Below the pieces are notes generated by a model. That model did no database searches. It was given only the letters and a program-made list of their open reading frames with translations, and had not been told where the DNA came from. DNA of 41,233 nt, taken from positions 1 to 41,233 of IMG/VR virus record IMGVR_UViG_3300045119_000107, one strand, 5' to 3'. A program made the translations under genes and the position numbers. This DNA is from a virus. Position 1 is the first letter of the stretch; every line of letters begins with the position of its first letter. Shown here piece by piece: positions 1 through 6,058 of the stretch.

Positions 1-104
1 GAGGAATGATCTTTATCCTTGCGGCGATCGCGTGGACATTGGACAAACTATACGGCGAAGAAGCAAGTGTCGCGAAGTACATCAAGAGATGGAAGGAGGT
101 TAAA

Positions 105-395
105 ATGGACGAAGCAACAATGGAGCTAGAGGTAGCTCAGTTTGTGGCAGAAGTAGAGCTTTGGGATTCATACTCCCGAGGCATTGCCCCAATGAAAACT
201 GTGGACGTCTGGTACGAACTAACTGTCGCAGGCTTTGACGTGAATCAGCTTCTCGAAAACATTCACAGGCATGTTTCCATAATGCGTGATCCAGAAACAC
301 AGATAGATCTGTACTCTGTGCATTTGAACATGCTCGGTATAGTTGTGGATGAAATCGAGAGGCGTCGACAAATGCTTCCGGAAGATGAAGACTGA
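105..395 (+). CDS. small acidic protein, unknown function
   Basis: I do not recognise this 96-residue protein. It is acidic, mostly helical in appearance and ends in a Glu/Asp-rich tail (PEDED). I chose ATG at 105 because AGGAGG lies at 94-99 with good spacing. The same frame is open back to the left edge with an earlier ATG at 6, which would add a hydrophobic N-terminus (MIFILAAIAW) and make a membrane-anchored protein of 129 residues; the window edge prevents a choice. It is followed by a 140-bp non-coding stretch holding a GC-rich structured element. Coding call is fairly firm, start and function are not. Confidence 0.6.
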   Translation: MDEATMELEVAQFVAEVELWDSYSRGIAPMKTVDVWYELTVAGFDVNQLLENIHRHVSIMRDPETQIDLYSVHLNMLGIVVDEIERRRQMLPEDED

Positions 396-420
396 CGGCT
401 TGGATTCAAAAGTGCATCCA

Positions 421-518
421 GGTTGCCCGGAGACAGGCCGGTGCTGCTCGTGGGGCGTCGGCCCGCCACGACGTCACCCACACGTCGCCCCGGCCCGTAG
501 CGAGCCTCCTGGCGCACC
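421..518 (+). other. GC-rich structured element, candidate non-coding RNA
   Basis: This 98-bp stretch is 77% G+C (75 of 98), far above the surrounding genes. It can fold into a closing stem (421-432 with 506-518, 11 pairs with single bulges), an inner stem GGCCGG (436-441) with CCGGCC (490-495), and two enclosed hairpins (CGTG/GGGC at 449-456 with 461-470; ACGT at 471-474 with 482-485). A further pairing, GCTCG 446-450 with CGAGC 501-505, would cross the inner stem and make a pseudoknot. No T-loop or anticodon arm is present, so it is not a tRNA. Strand is assumed from the flanking genes. Confidence 0.35.
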
Positions 519-534
519 GTAGAAAGGGAAACGA

Positions 535-750
535 TTGGCAACTCTCTCAGATACAATGCTTTCAAAGCTTCAAACTCATTACTCACAACCAAACGGTTCG
601 TTAGATGATCTGCTTGCACAGTTCGCAACAGATAATCCCACGTTCATTCGTCCGCTGGGTTCACTTACTTTCTACTCAGCAGGACCAACAGAAAGTCTTT
701 CTGACGCTGCGTATCGTTGGTGGTCAGCTTACGTAGCGACACGCCGATGA
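535..750 (+). CDS. small protein, unknown function
   Basis: The 71-residue product starts at TTG, preceded by AAAGGGA at a usable distance. It has no recognisable domain and ends in a Trp-rich stretch (YRWWSAYVATRR). It is the first gene after the GC-rich element and overlaps the next gene by ATGA, which supports translation of both. Function unknown. Confidence 0.55.
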   Translation: MATLSDTMLSKLQTHYSQPNGSLDDLLAQFATDNPTFIRPLGSLTFYSAGPTESLSDAAYRWWSAYVATRR

Positions 751-959
751 GTTCACAGCTGTGGTCCTTCAATTATTTCTACTACATGGACAAAGCAAAC
801 GCTTGTATCCATCAAGCTCCTGTGCGATTCTCTCCGATTACATTTACTTTGGCTAATGAACTGTTGGATAGTTGGCCAGTGGGCGAAGATATAACGCAGG
901 AACTTGCAGAGGTCCGTGACCATAAGAAAATGAACTACCCATTGGACACTGGCCGATGA
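747..959 (+). CDS. small protein, unknown function
   Basis: A 70-residue protein starting at an ATG that overlaps the previous stop codon (ATGA, 747-750), a typical coupled phage arrangement. An earlier in-frame GTG at 717 would lie inside the upstream gene and is less likely. The N-terminus is aromatic (WSFNYFYYMDKANAC) and the C-terminus charged. It overlaps the HNH gene that follows, again by ATGA. No domain recognised. Confidence 0.55.
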   Translation: MSSQLWSFNYFYYMDKANACIHQAPVRFSPITFTLANELLDSWPVGEDITQELAEVRDHKKMNYPLDTGR

Positions 960-1303
960 GAGTCAACACTGACAACGTAAAAGATTGGCGGTCAACTGGA
1001 CGTAAGCGAGGCAGAAAGATTCTCTACGAAACCCGCAGAGCATTTCAATGTGTGGGTTGGGGAGAATATTGGTGTGGCAAGACTACAGAGTTTCCTCCAC
1101 CGGATGCACCTAGTTGGTTTGAAGACATTTGGCCGGAAGACGAACGTGTCTTGACGCAGTTGCAAGTCGATCATGAATCGAAAGACTACACGGACAATGA
1201 TCCAGCAAATCTCAATTGGCGGTGTCCAAGTTGTCATCGATTCGCAGATAATACTACAGGGAAGGGCGAGTCCAGAACAGGTGACCAATCCGGTTATTTC
1301 TGA
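956..1303 (+). CDS. HNH endonuclease
   Basis: A 115-residue HNH nuclease. What is visible: a Cys pair (QCVG..YWCG, about residues 32-41), the HNH core LQVDHESKDYTDNDPANLNW with the metal-binding DH, and a second Cys pair in RCPSCHRFAD. The four cysteines probably hold a structural zinc, with the beta-beta-alpha metal site between them. Such proteins cleave or nick DNA; in phages they act in packaging, as homing nucleases, or against host DNA. Here it sits among small early genes far from the terminase, so a packaging role is less likely. Start ATG overlaps the previous stop. One exact TACTACAGGG word lies at 1252-1261, encoding part of NTTGK. Confidence 0.85.
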   Translation: MRVNTDNVKDWRSTGRKRGRKILYETRRAFQCVGWGEYWCGKTTEFPPPDAPSWFEDIWPEDERVLTQLQVDHESKDYTDNDPANLNWRCPSCHRFADNTTGKGESRTGDQSGYF

Positions 1304-1433
1304 CGAAGAACGAATTCTACGAGAAGAAATCAGACAGCTAGAGAGGCGGATCACTTCATTAGGCAAGGAAATACGTGAGTGTAACCAGACGATCCTGTTA
1401 AAGCACAGAGCAATCAAAAATCTCGGTAAATGA
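1281..1433 (+). CDS. small coiled-coil protein
   Basis: Downstream of the HNH core the reading shifts to another frame with clear heptad character (EERILREEIRQLERRITSLG), giving a 50-residue coiled-coil protein if GTG at 1281 is used. The ribosome binding site is weak, so the start is uncertain; it overlaps the HNH gene end by 23 bp and the next gene by ATGA. It could form a dimer with itself or with a neighbour. No family recognised. Confidence 0.5.
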   Translation: MTNPVISDEERILREEIRQLERRITSLGKEIRECNQTILLKHRAIKNLGK

Positions 1434-1555
1434 TCCGAGATGTTCTAACCGTAATCGTTGTACTGATACTGGCCGGTCTTGTGGGAATGTACGTCAAGGA
1501 TCATCCAATCGACGTACTGAATAAGAATCCCACAACTACGACCACGACAGAATAG
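1430..1555 (+). CDS. single-span membrane microprotein
   Basis: A 41-residue protein starting at an ATG that overlaps the preceding stop (ATGA). Residues about 4-21 (DVLTVIVVLILAGLVGMY) form one transmembrane helix, followed by a short polar tail ending in a run of six Thr and Glu. It stands directly before a secreted lysozyme-fold protein, so a lysis-accessory or membrane-modifying role is possible, but nothing in the sequence proves it. Confidence 0.6.
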   Translation: MIRDVLTVIVVLILAGLVGMYVKDHPIDVLNKNPTTTTTTE

Positions 1556-1563
1556 GAACCCCA

Positions 1564-2004
1564 ATGGCAATCATCATTGCGGCATTACTCACGATCAATC
1601 CAATGTTCGTCCAGCAAAACGATGCAAGTTTCTGGACGAGCGGTGCAACCGCTTCGGCGACAGCGACCAGAACTACAGATCATTCAGAAAACACAGAAGC
1701 TAGCCAGGATTGGAATGTCCCGCAATGGGCACAGTGTCCAGATCAATGGCACAACGCTCGTGTTGCAGGTTGGGCGGAAGATCAAATGCCAACCCTTGAT
1801 TACATCATGCATCGTGAATCTCGGTGTACCCCCTCTGTAGTAAACTACCTTGGCTGCAAAGGTCTTCTCCAGCTTTGTAACTGGAAATGCAATGGTTCCT
1901 GTTTGGATGCGATTCCGAACTTGGAGAAGGGTTATGAGCTTTGGGAACAGTCGGGCTGGCGTCCGTGGTGCCTCCGTGGCGATCCCGTAACTGGAAGTTG
2001 CTAG
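1564..2004 (+). CDS. secreted lysozyme/transglycosylase-fold protein
   Basis: The 146-residue protein begins with a hydrophobic segment (MAIIIAALLTINPMFV) that can serve as signal peptide or anchor, then a Ser/Thr/Ala-rich linker (to about residue 50). The rest resembles a short SLT/Rpf-type lysozyme fold: a candidate catalytic Glu85 in IMHRESRC, then GCKGLLQL at 98-104, corresponding to the G-x-x-Q motif of transglycosylases, and six Cys that could form disulfides outside the cell. It would cleave or bind peptidoglycan. AGGAACC precedes the ATG. Its place among early genes, away from the late amidase, suggests a role other than final lysis. Fold assignment is by motif only. Confidence 0.6.
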   Translation: MAIIIAALLTINPMFVQQNDASFWTSGATASATATRTTDHSENTEASQDWNVPQWAQCPDQWHNARVAGWAEDQMPTLDYIMHRESRCTPSVVNYLGCKGLLQLCNWKCNGSCLDAIPNLEKGYELWEQSGWRPWCLRGDPVTGSC

Positions 2005-2014
2005 TAACAATCGC

Positions 2015-2043
2015 TTGACACCGAACCCACCATAGACCATACT
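2015..2043 (+). promoter_or_regulatory. promoter, TTGACA-17-CATACT
   Basis: TTGACA at 2015-2020 and CATACT at 2038-2043 with 17-bp spacing, in the gap ahead of the 257-residue gene at 2091. The extended -35 context (TCGCTTGACACC) recurs at 5411, 36023, 38879 and 39531, marking a promoter family. The leader would be about 40 nt and include AAGGAG. Confidence 0.7.
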
Positions 2044-2090
2044 GGTGCTTGGCCAGCAGTATCAAAACTCACAAGGAGCTTGTAGACACA

Positions 2091-2864
2091 ATGTCAGATC
2101 AGCAGCTTACCCTCAGCATCGCGAACCTCACGGCTCTCGGAGATGAGATCGGAGAAATCGATGGAGTTCTCGATTCCCTTTCCGGTGCTCAGTCCGCTGG
2201 GAAGCGAGCGGTTATCAATCGCTTGATGAAGGCGGTTCAGGACAACATCGATATCGTCTTCGCGAAGTTGGATGAGCAAGTGTTCTCCGACATTTCCGAT
2301 GACGATGTGTTCGTCGGAATGTATTCCGGACTTGTGAAGAGTCTGGAATCGAAGTACCAGCCTCGTCAGGATGCGATTCTCGAATCGAAGGCCGAGGAAA
2401 TCAAGGCCGAGACTCCTGTTCTCACGGAAGAGCAGATCAAGGACTTGACCGATTCCCGCAAGGAATTGGTGATGAAGTTCAAGGCAACGAAGGAGATCTT
2501 CAAGACCTTCGGAATGCCTGGAATCGACGAAGTTCCCGATCCCAAGCGTCGGACTGGTTCGCATGGGAAGCGTGGACCGCGTGCAATCACGCAGTTCACT
2601 TGGACCGTCGATGGAGTTCGTCAGTCCCCCGATAAGGATTCCCTTACGGGAGTTGCTTCGGAGAACGGTTACGAGAACTCGAAGGCTCTCCGAGATGCAC
2701 TTCGGGAAGCTGGAATCGATCTGAAGAATCCGGAAGACAAGATCGAGTTCACGCTCTCGAACGGCAAGGCTCTCGTCGGAATCAAGTCGGTGGAAGACGA
2801 AGACGACGATGAGGATGACGATTCCGAAGACGACGACGAAACGACTGAGGCTGTTTCGGCGTAA
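2091..2864 (+). CDS. acidic-tailed protein, possibly DNA-binding; paralogue of 37173-38027
   Basis: A 257-residue protein of unknown function. ATG at 2091 follows AAGGAG (2075-2080); an earlier TTG at 2049 lacks such a site. Order of parts: helical N-terminal half; basic glycine-rich linker (KRRTGSHGKRGPRA, about residues 157-170) that resembles an AT-hook-like strip; a small C-terminal domain beginning FTWTVDG and ending EFTLSNGKALVGI; then a strongly acidic tail of Asp/Glu. The gene at 37173-38027 has the same order of parts. The acidic tail recalls ssDNA-binding or DNA-mimic proteins, but no family is recognised. It has its own promoter and terminator, so it is a single-gene unit, probably well expressed. 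Confidence 0.8.
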   Translation: MSDQQLTLSIANLTALGDEIGEIDGVLDSLSGAQSAGKRAVINRLMKAVQDNIDIVFAKLDEQVFSDISDDDVFVGMYSGLVKSLESKYQPRQDAILESKAEEIKAETPVLTEEQIKDLTDSRKELVMKFKATKEIFKTFGMPGIDEVPDPKRRTGSHGKRGPRAITQFTWTVDGVRQSPDKDSLTGVASENGYENSKALRDALREAGIDLKNPEDKIEFTLSNGKALVGIKSVEDEDDDEDDDSEDDDETTEAVSA

Positions 2865-2869
2865 CAATT

Positions 2870-2913
2870 CGTGGGGAGAGATTCGAGCACCCGCCCGCTC
2901 GTCTCTCCCCACG
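2870..2913 (+). terminator. intrinsic terminator
   Basis: A 12-bp perfect stem (CGTGGGGAGAGA at 2870-2881 with its complement at 2902-2913) with an inner CGAGC/GCTCG pairing, followed by TTT. It ends the transcript of the 257-residue gene. Confidence 0.85.
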
Positions 2914-2924
2914 TTTGAATTGGG

Positions 2925-3109
2925 CCGACCTAATACAGAAATGGTTAGGCAGTGAGGACAAATGTCCCCCTCGTAAGTAGCTAAATACTGGCTACTCGGC
3001 TCGGTAACCGCCTCTTGATTCCACTGCTACGGGAATGGCGGTGAGAATCGGGAAACGGAAGTGGTGCCCAAGTCCTAGGACCGCCACTATAAATAAAGGT
3101 CCTAGGCAC
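2925..3109 (+). other. intergenic stretch with serial hairpins, candidate structured leader RNA
   Basis: Between the terminator at 2913 and the gene at 3118, five local hairpins follow each other: CCTAA 2929-2933 with TTAGG 2945-2949; GGAC 2956-2959 with GTCC 2964-2967; GTAGC 2977-2981 with GCTAC 2991-2995; ACCGCC 3007-3012 with GGCGGT 3037-3042 plus ATTCC/GGAAT inside; CCTAGGACC 3074-3082 with GGTCCTAGG 3098-3106. No reading frame of note occupies the region. It could be a cis-acting leader or a separate small RNA; I recognise no known riboswitch core. Confidence 0.35.
3074..3106 (+). promoter_or_regulatory. inverted repeat flanking a TATAAAT box
   Basis: Nine-base arms CCTAGGACC (3074-3082) and GGTCCTAGG (3098-3106) flank TATAAAT (3088-3094). 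The left arm includes the 10-bp palindrome GTCCTAGGAC. There is no good -35 box, so the arms may be an activator or repressor site on a promoter for the gene at 3118, which would then have a leader of under 20 nt and no clear ribosome binding site. Confidence 0.45.
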
Positions 3110-3117
3110 TTTCGCAT

Positions 3118-3450
3118 ATGACTGACGACCCGCTTACCCAGAAACTGAAAATCAAGGCATACTTCAGTATGCTATACAGCGGTCACATCACGCTGCAAAA
3201 AGCTCAGGAATTAATCGGCTTCATTGAAGAAGGAACTGATGGCTGGATGCACGGAGGCCACAGAGATTTCAATGGTGGGAAACTTTGCTACGAGTGTGCC
3301 GAAGAATTGATTGGACCTGGCGCTGGCGAAGTAAACGATCTACGTACAGCGAAAGGTCTCAGAGAAGCTTTCTGTGACTGGTGTGGTCACGGAGCCTTCA
3401 ATAAGAACGGACAACGAGTAAGTTATGTACTACTTATTAGTTCAAGCTAA
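3118..3450 (+). CDS. small putative zinc-binding protein
   Basis: A 110-residue protein with two Cys pairs, CYEC (about residues 58-61) and CDWC (about 87-90), spaced as in a zinc ribbon or treble clef. The N-terminal part is helical. There is no clear Shine-Dalgarno before the ATG, consistent with a very short leader from the TATAAAT box just upstream. It overlaps the next small membrane-protein frame. Role unknown; zinc-ribbon microproteins in phages often bind nucleic acid or host proteins. Confidence 0.65.
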   Translation: MTDDPLTQKLKIKAYFSMLYSGHITLQKAQELIGFIEEGTDGWMHGGHRDFNGGKLCYECAEELIGPGAGEVNDLRTAKGLREAFCDWCGHGAFNKNGQRVSYVLLISSS

Positions 3451-3649
3451 CCCAGGAACTCATACGCTTCCACTTTGGATCTGGCCTTTATTGGGGTCAG
3501 GTCCTTTTCTCGTTTTCACGGCTTACTTCCTATGGAATGAAGTATTTAGAGGACTCTATCCCTTCCGCAAGATAAGGTGGTTCTGGTATGTACGTGTTCT
3601 TGGATCTAGAGACAACCGGCCTCGACCCAGCAAAGGATCTGATTCTTGA
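3425..3649 (+). CDS. putative small membrane protein
   Basis: A 74-residue frame overlapping the previous gene by 26 bp and the exonuclease gene by 62 bp. Residues about 15-45 (LPLWIWPLLGSGPFLVFTAY) are hydrophobic, enough for one or two membrane spans; a basic C-terminus follows. Without it, a 137-bp gap would separate the flanking genes in an otherwise packed region, which favours it being real, but the overlaps are long for this genome. Confidence 0.45.
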   Translation: MYYLLVQANPGTHTLPLWIWPLLGSGPFLVFTAYFLWNEVFRGLYPFRKIRWFWYVRVLGSRDNRPRPSKGSDS

Positions 3650-4193
3650 AGCGGCGTTTGCTATCGTGGATGATGAGTTTGAAATTATCGACGAGAGGAA
3701 TTACATTTTCCCTGCAAGTTCTTGGACTGACCGCCGGCTAAACGATGCCGACCCTGTAGTAGTCGATATGCACACCGGCAATCACCTTCTGGCAGAGATG
3801 GCGAGATTAGCTGCCGAGGGAAATGCGATGAGTTATAATTACTACAGGGGTTGCCTCGAAGCCGAAGTTTTGAATTGGTTCCAAATGTGCGGCCTAGCAG
3901 AAAACACAGTGGAATTGGCAGGGAGCGGAGTTCATTTCGACCGTTCATTTTTGAAGGTTGGGATGCCGGCTCTAGAAGAATGGTTCCACTACCGAAACTG
4001 GGACACTTCAACCTTGAAGCGTGCGGCTCAAAGATGGGCACCAGAATGGTATCGGCGAAACCCTTCATTCGAGTACGAATCAAGCCATCGTGCGCTTCCA
4101 GATGTTCGTGCATCAATTGAGGTCAGCAAACTAGTTCGCGGCGTCTTTACCATAAGTGAGCGAATGTGGCCTGGCAGCGAGTCTCCCCTGTAG
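3588..4193 (+). CDS. oligoribonuclease-like DEDDh 3'-5' exonuclease
   Basis: A 201-residue member of the DEDDh family, closest in pattern to oligoribonuclease (Orn). ExoI is FLDLETTGLDP with D6 and E8; VDMHTGNHL (60-68) is an Orn-like signature; ExoII contains GSGVHFDRSFL with D118; ExoIII is HRALPDVRAS with H167 and D172. Orn degrades 2-5-nt RNA and also cyclic-dinucleotide remnants such as pGpG; in a phage it may recycle nucleotides from host RNA or change nucleotide signalling. The stop codon TAG at 4191-4193 lies within an exact TACTACAGGG word read on the minus strand (4186-4195); two more copies lie inside the gene (3752, 3840). Confidence 0.88.
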   Translation: MYVFLDLETTGLDPAKDLILEAAFAIVDDEFEIIDERNYIFPASSWTDRRLNDADPVVVDMHTGNHLLAEMARLAAEGNAMSYNYYRGCLEAEVLNWFQMCGLAENTVELAGSGVHFDRSFLKVGMPALEEWFHYRNWDTSTLKRAAQRWAPEWYRRNPSFEYESSHRALPDVRASIEVSKLVRGVFTISERMWPGSESPL

Positions 4194-4252
4194 TACACTG
4201 GTCTTAGACAAGAAGACCTTTAAGCCGTTCCGGCGATCGCTAGGGGATTTGT

Positions 4253-4615
4253 ATGCCAGGTTCAATGAATTCAGCCATTAAGCGTCGTCAGCTTCGATTC
4301 ATTGGGAACAAGAACACAATCCCGAACAAACACCCAGATGGAAATAAGGGTGGGTTTGGACCTGCACAGTTTGGTCGTGCTGCAAGTTCTCAGTCGGCAT
4401 CTGGTCCGATGAGTGCTGCTGCTTACCAAGGTGGAGCACCTTCCCCAAGTCACAACATTCATGTGCATGTTTCTTCTGCTCCTGATCCAACGGGTGTAGA
4501 AAGTCGGCCGGGAGTTGATATGCAAGCCAACGTTTCTCGAAAGAGAACTCCACCTGGCAATGCGGTTCCTCCCGGCTTCTCTAAGGGCGCAGTTGCCCGC
4601 CGACAGAAAGGTTAA
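4253..4615 (+). CDS. disordered Gly/Pro/Ser-rich protein with GFSK motif
   Basis: A 120-residue low-complexity protein: basic N-terminus (SAIKRRQLRFIGNKN), a Gly/Ser/Ala middle with a His-Val stretch (HNIHVHV), and a basic C-terminus PPGFSKGAVARRQKG. The next gene opens with the related MAGFSKAAIGRRMAG, so the two share a short basic module. AGGGGA precedes the ATG. A-T-rich third positions set this run of genes apart from the replication genes that follow. Possibly virion-associated or nucleic-acid-binding; no family recognised. Confidence 0.65.
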   Translation: MPGSMNSAIKRRQLRFIGNKNTIPNKHPDGNKGGFGPAQFGRAASSQSASGPMSAAAYQGGAPSPSHNIHVHVSSAPDPTGVESRPGVDMQANVSRKRTPPGNAVPPGFSKGAVARRQKG

Positions 4616-4617
4616 CA

Positions 4618-4782
4618 ATGGCTGGATTTAGTAAGGCTGCAATTGGTCGGCGGATGGCCGGTGGTAAAGGTGGACCGCCTCCGCAATTTGCTAAGAAGAA
4701 GAAAGCTGCTCCTAGCAAACCACCTACGCCTCCTGGCGGTGGAGGTAGTTTGCAAGACATAATGGGAATGATGGGTCAATGA
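4618..4782 (+). CDS. small basic Gly/Pro/Lys-rich protein
   Basis: A 54-residue protein starting 2 bp after the previous stop. It opens with GFSKAAIGRR, a copy of the C-terminal module of its neighbour, continues with Lys and Pro runs (AKKKKAAPSKPPTPP) and ends in a Met-rich tail (LQDIMGMMGQ). It overlaps the next gene by ATGA. Disordered and basic, hence possibly DNA-binding; function unknown. Confidence 0.6.
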   Translation: MAGFSKAAIGRRMAGGKGGPPPQFAKKKKAAPSKPPTPPGGGGSLQDIMGMMGQ

Positions 4783-5300
4783 CTCCACAAGAAGCACAAG
4801 CTGCTGCTATGATTCTTCTTTCCAAATCTGGTGGCGGTGCGGGTGGACAAGGACAAGCTTCAATTCCACAACCTGCACCACAACCAAACGTATTGCCTAG
4901 ACCGTTCAATCCAAATGACCAGGGATTCAATCGTATACGTGCTGAACCTAATCCTGATCCATTGTTTCAATTGCAACCTGGGGAAATGGGTAGAGCCGGT
5001 CAAGCTCATATAGTTGGTGGTGCACCAAATATGGGTGGCGCTGCTGCTGGAAGTGGTGGAAGTTGGGGCGGTCCAGAACCTGCTGTACCTGGCGGTGGAA
5101 TGGATTTCAATGCACTCTTGCGAAGGATGAACGGAAGAATTGGTAGTCAAGGTGCACTTCCTGCTGATAACAGTGTTACTGGTGCTCCTGGCGATCACAT
5201 CGGAACATCCGAACTTTTGCAAGGTGCATTGCTAGATCAAATCATGCGAAGTTTGCAGCAAAGAGATCAAGGTAGTGTTAGCCCACAGGTAGGAAGGTAA
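4779..5300 (+). CDS. disordered Gly/Pro/Gln-rich protein
   Basis: A 173-residue protein with a short helical start (MTPQEAQAAAMILLSK), a long Gly/Pro/Asn/Gln-rich middle with several GG repeats, and a helical C-terminus (SELLQGALLDQIMRSLQQRD). Composition resembles the small disordered proteins at 18486-18767 in the late operon, suggesting a structural or assembly role, but there is no direct homology that I can see. Coupled to its upstream neighbour by ATGA. Confidence 0.6.
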   Translation: MTPQEAQAAAMILLSKSGGGAGGQGQASIPQPAPQPNVLPRPFNPNDQGFNRIRAEPNPDPLFQLQPGEMGRAGQAHIVGGAPNMGGAAAGSGGSWGGPEPAVPGGGMDFNALLRRMNGRIGSQGALPADNSVTGAPGDHIGTSELLQGALLDQIMRSLQQRDQGSVSPQVGR

Positions 5301-5302
5301 CG

Positions 5303-5398
5303 ATGACTGAAACCCAGGCATGGATTCTGTTGATTGAAGTGGGGATCATAGCTCTCGTTTATCTCCTGAGTCTTTTTGGTACTGTTAAACGGCCGTAG
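5303..5398 (+). CDS. single-span membrane microprotein
   Basis: A 31-residue protein starting 2 bp after the previous stop. Residues about 6-26 (AWILLIEVGIIALVYLLSLF) form a single membrane helix with one Glu near its start; the tail is VKRP. It closes the transcription unit before the promoter at 5414. Confidence 0.5.
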   Translation: MTETQAWILLIEVGIIALVYLLSLFGTVKRP

Positions 5399-5413
5399 CT
5401 TTCAACAAATCGC

Positions 5414-5443
5414 TTGACACCTAACTACTACAGGGGCCACACT
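5414..5443 (+). promoter_or_regulatory. promoter with embedded TACTACAGGG operator-like word
   Basis: TTGACA at 5414-5419 and CACACT at 5438-5443 with an 18-bp spacer. The spacer holds TACTACAGGG at 5426-5435, so a protein bound there would cover the RNA polymerase site. The sequence from TCGCTTGACAC through CTAACTAC matches the promoter at 36026 almost base for base. It drives the gene at 5482, whose AAGGGAG lies in a leader of about 30 nt. Confidence 0.7.
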
Positions 5444-5481
5444 GATGGCTCAGGGCCGGTCGACTCTTTGAAAGGGAGCTA

Positions 5482-5982
5482 ATGTCTACAGATGATTTCG
5501 TGTTGGAAGGTGTTGATATGTCCCCGCAGGCTTCGGGTTACCCGAATCTCTATCAAGCGTGTATGCGTTTGCCTGCCAAGGCAAAGCAGGCGATGTACGC
5601 TGCGGCTTCCGCAAGAACTATCAAGCAGGGAACGTGGGATGGTTGTGCGTTCAATGCTGGTGGAATCGAAATTGGCAACGCACAAGTTGATTCCGTTCAA
5701 GCTGCTGCGGCCGCATTTGGTTGCGGCATGAAAGTTGTCTCCGCTTTCATTCGTGCATGGGATGGACTTCCCGAGCGTGGTGACAAGGCAACTGGCGTTC
5801 TCCGTGAAACGTTGGAAGAAGTTGGTCTCTTCAACGAACCCACGCGAGCTATTCGGATCGTTCGTACCGTTGAGTGGAAGTCCGAGCAAACGCAATTGGT
5901 CGAGGCTTTCCGTGCGGAGATGGACAATCCCGACTTCGATATTGACGGCCTGACTGAAGCTTGCGAGCTTCTCGGCGTCTAA
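5482..5982 (+). CDS. conserved-looking early protein, unknown function
   Basis: A 166-residue mixed helical protein with no motif I can name. AAGGGAG precedes the ATG. It is a single-gene unit between a dedicated promoter (with the operator-like word in its spacer) and a strong terminator, and its codons are GC-ending and regular, both signs of high expression. By position it is a good candidate for an early protein controlled directly by whatever binds TACTACAGGG. Confidence 0.75.
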   Translation: MSTDDFVLEGVDMSPQASGYPNLYQACMRLPAKAKQAMYAAASARTIKQGTWDGCAFNAGGIEIGNAQVDSVQAAAAAFGCGMKVVSAFIRAWDGLPERGDKATGVLRETLEEVGLFNEPTRAIRIVRTVEWKSEQTQLVEAFRAEMDNPDFDIDGLTEACELLGV

Positions 5983-5991
5983 CCGATTCGT

Positions 5992-6037
5992 AAACCCCTG
6001 GGGAGTTTTCCCCTCCTTGGGTCCTTCCCAGGGGTTT
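5992..6037 (+). terminator. intrinsic terminator
   Basis: AAACCCCTGGG (5992-6002) pairs perfectly with 6027-6037; an inner GGGGA/TCCCC pairing is also possible. The loop is long and the stem ends in TTT. It separates the 166-residue gene from the recombination genes. Confidence 0.75.
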
Positions 6038-6058
6038 GCGTTCCGAAAGGAATCGTAA

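Noticed and set aside
421-518. tRNA or HDV-like ribozyme in the GC-rich element
   Set aside because: No T-loop, anticodon arm or CCA-proximal stem is present. An HDV-type nested pseudoknot can be half drawn (GGCCGG/CCGGCC and GCTCG/CGAGC), but only five bases separate the last two strands, leaving no P4 stem or catalytic-C joiner.
1831-1844. CCTCTGTAGTAAA as an operator copy
   Set aside because: It differs from the word by an inserted or changed base (TACTACAGAG) and encodes the conserved-looking PSVVN of the lysozyme-fold protein; kept out of the exact list.
2094-2912. Long antisense frame of 272 codons opposite the gene at 2091-2864
   Set aside because: It is a shadow of the plus-strand gene with promoter, ribosome binding site and terminator; the antisense translation has no domain and no start signals.
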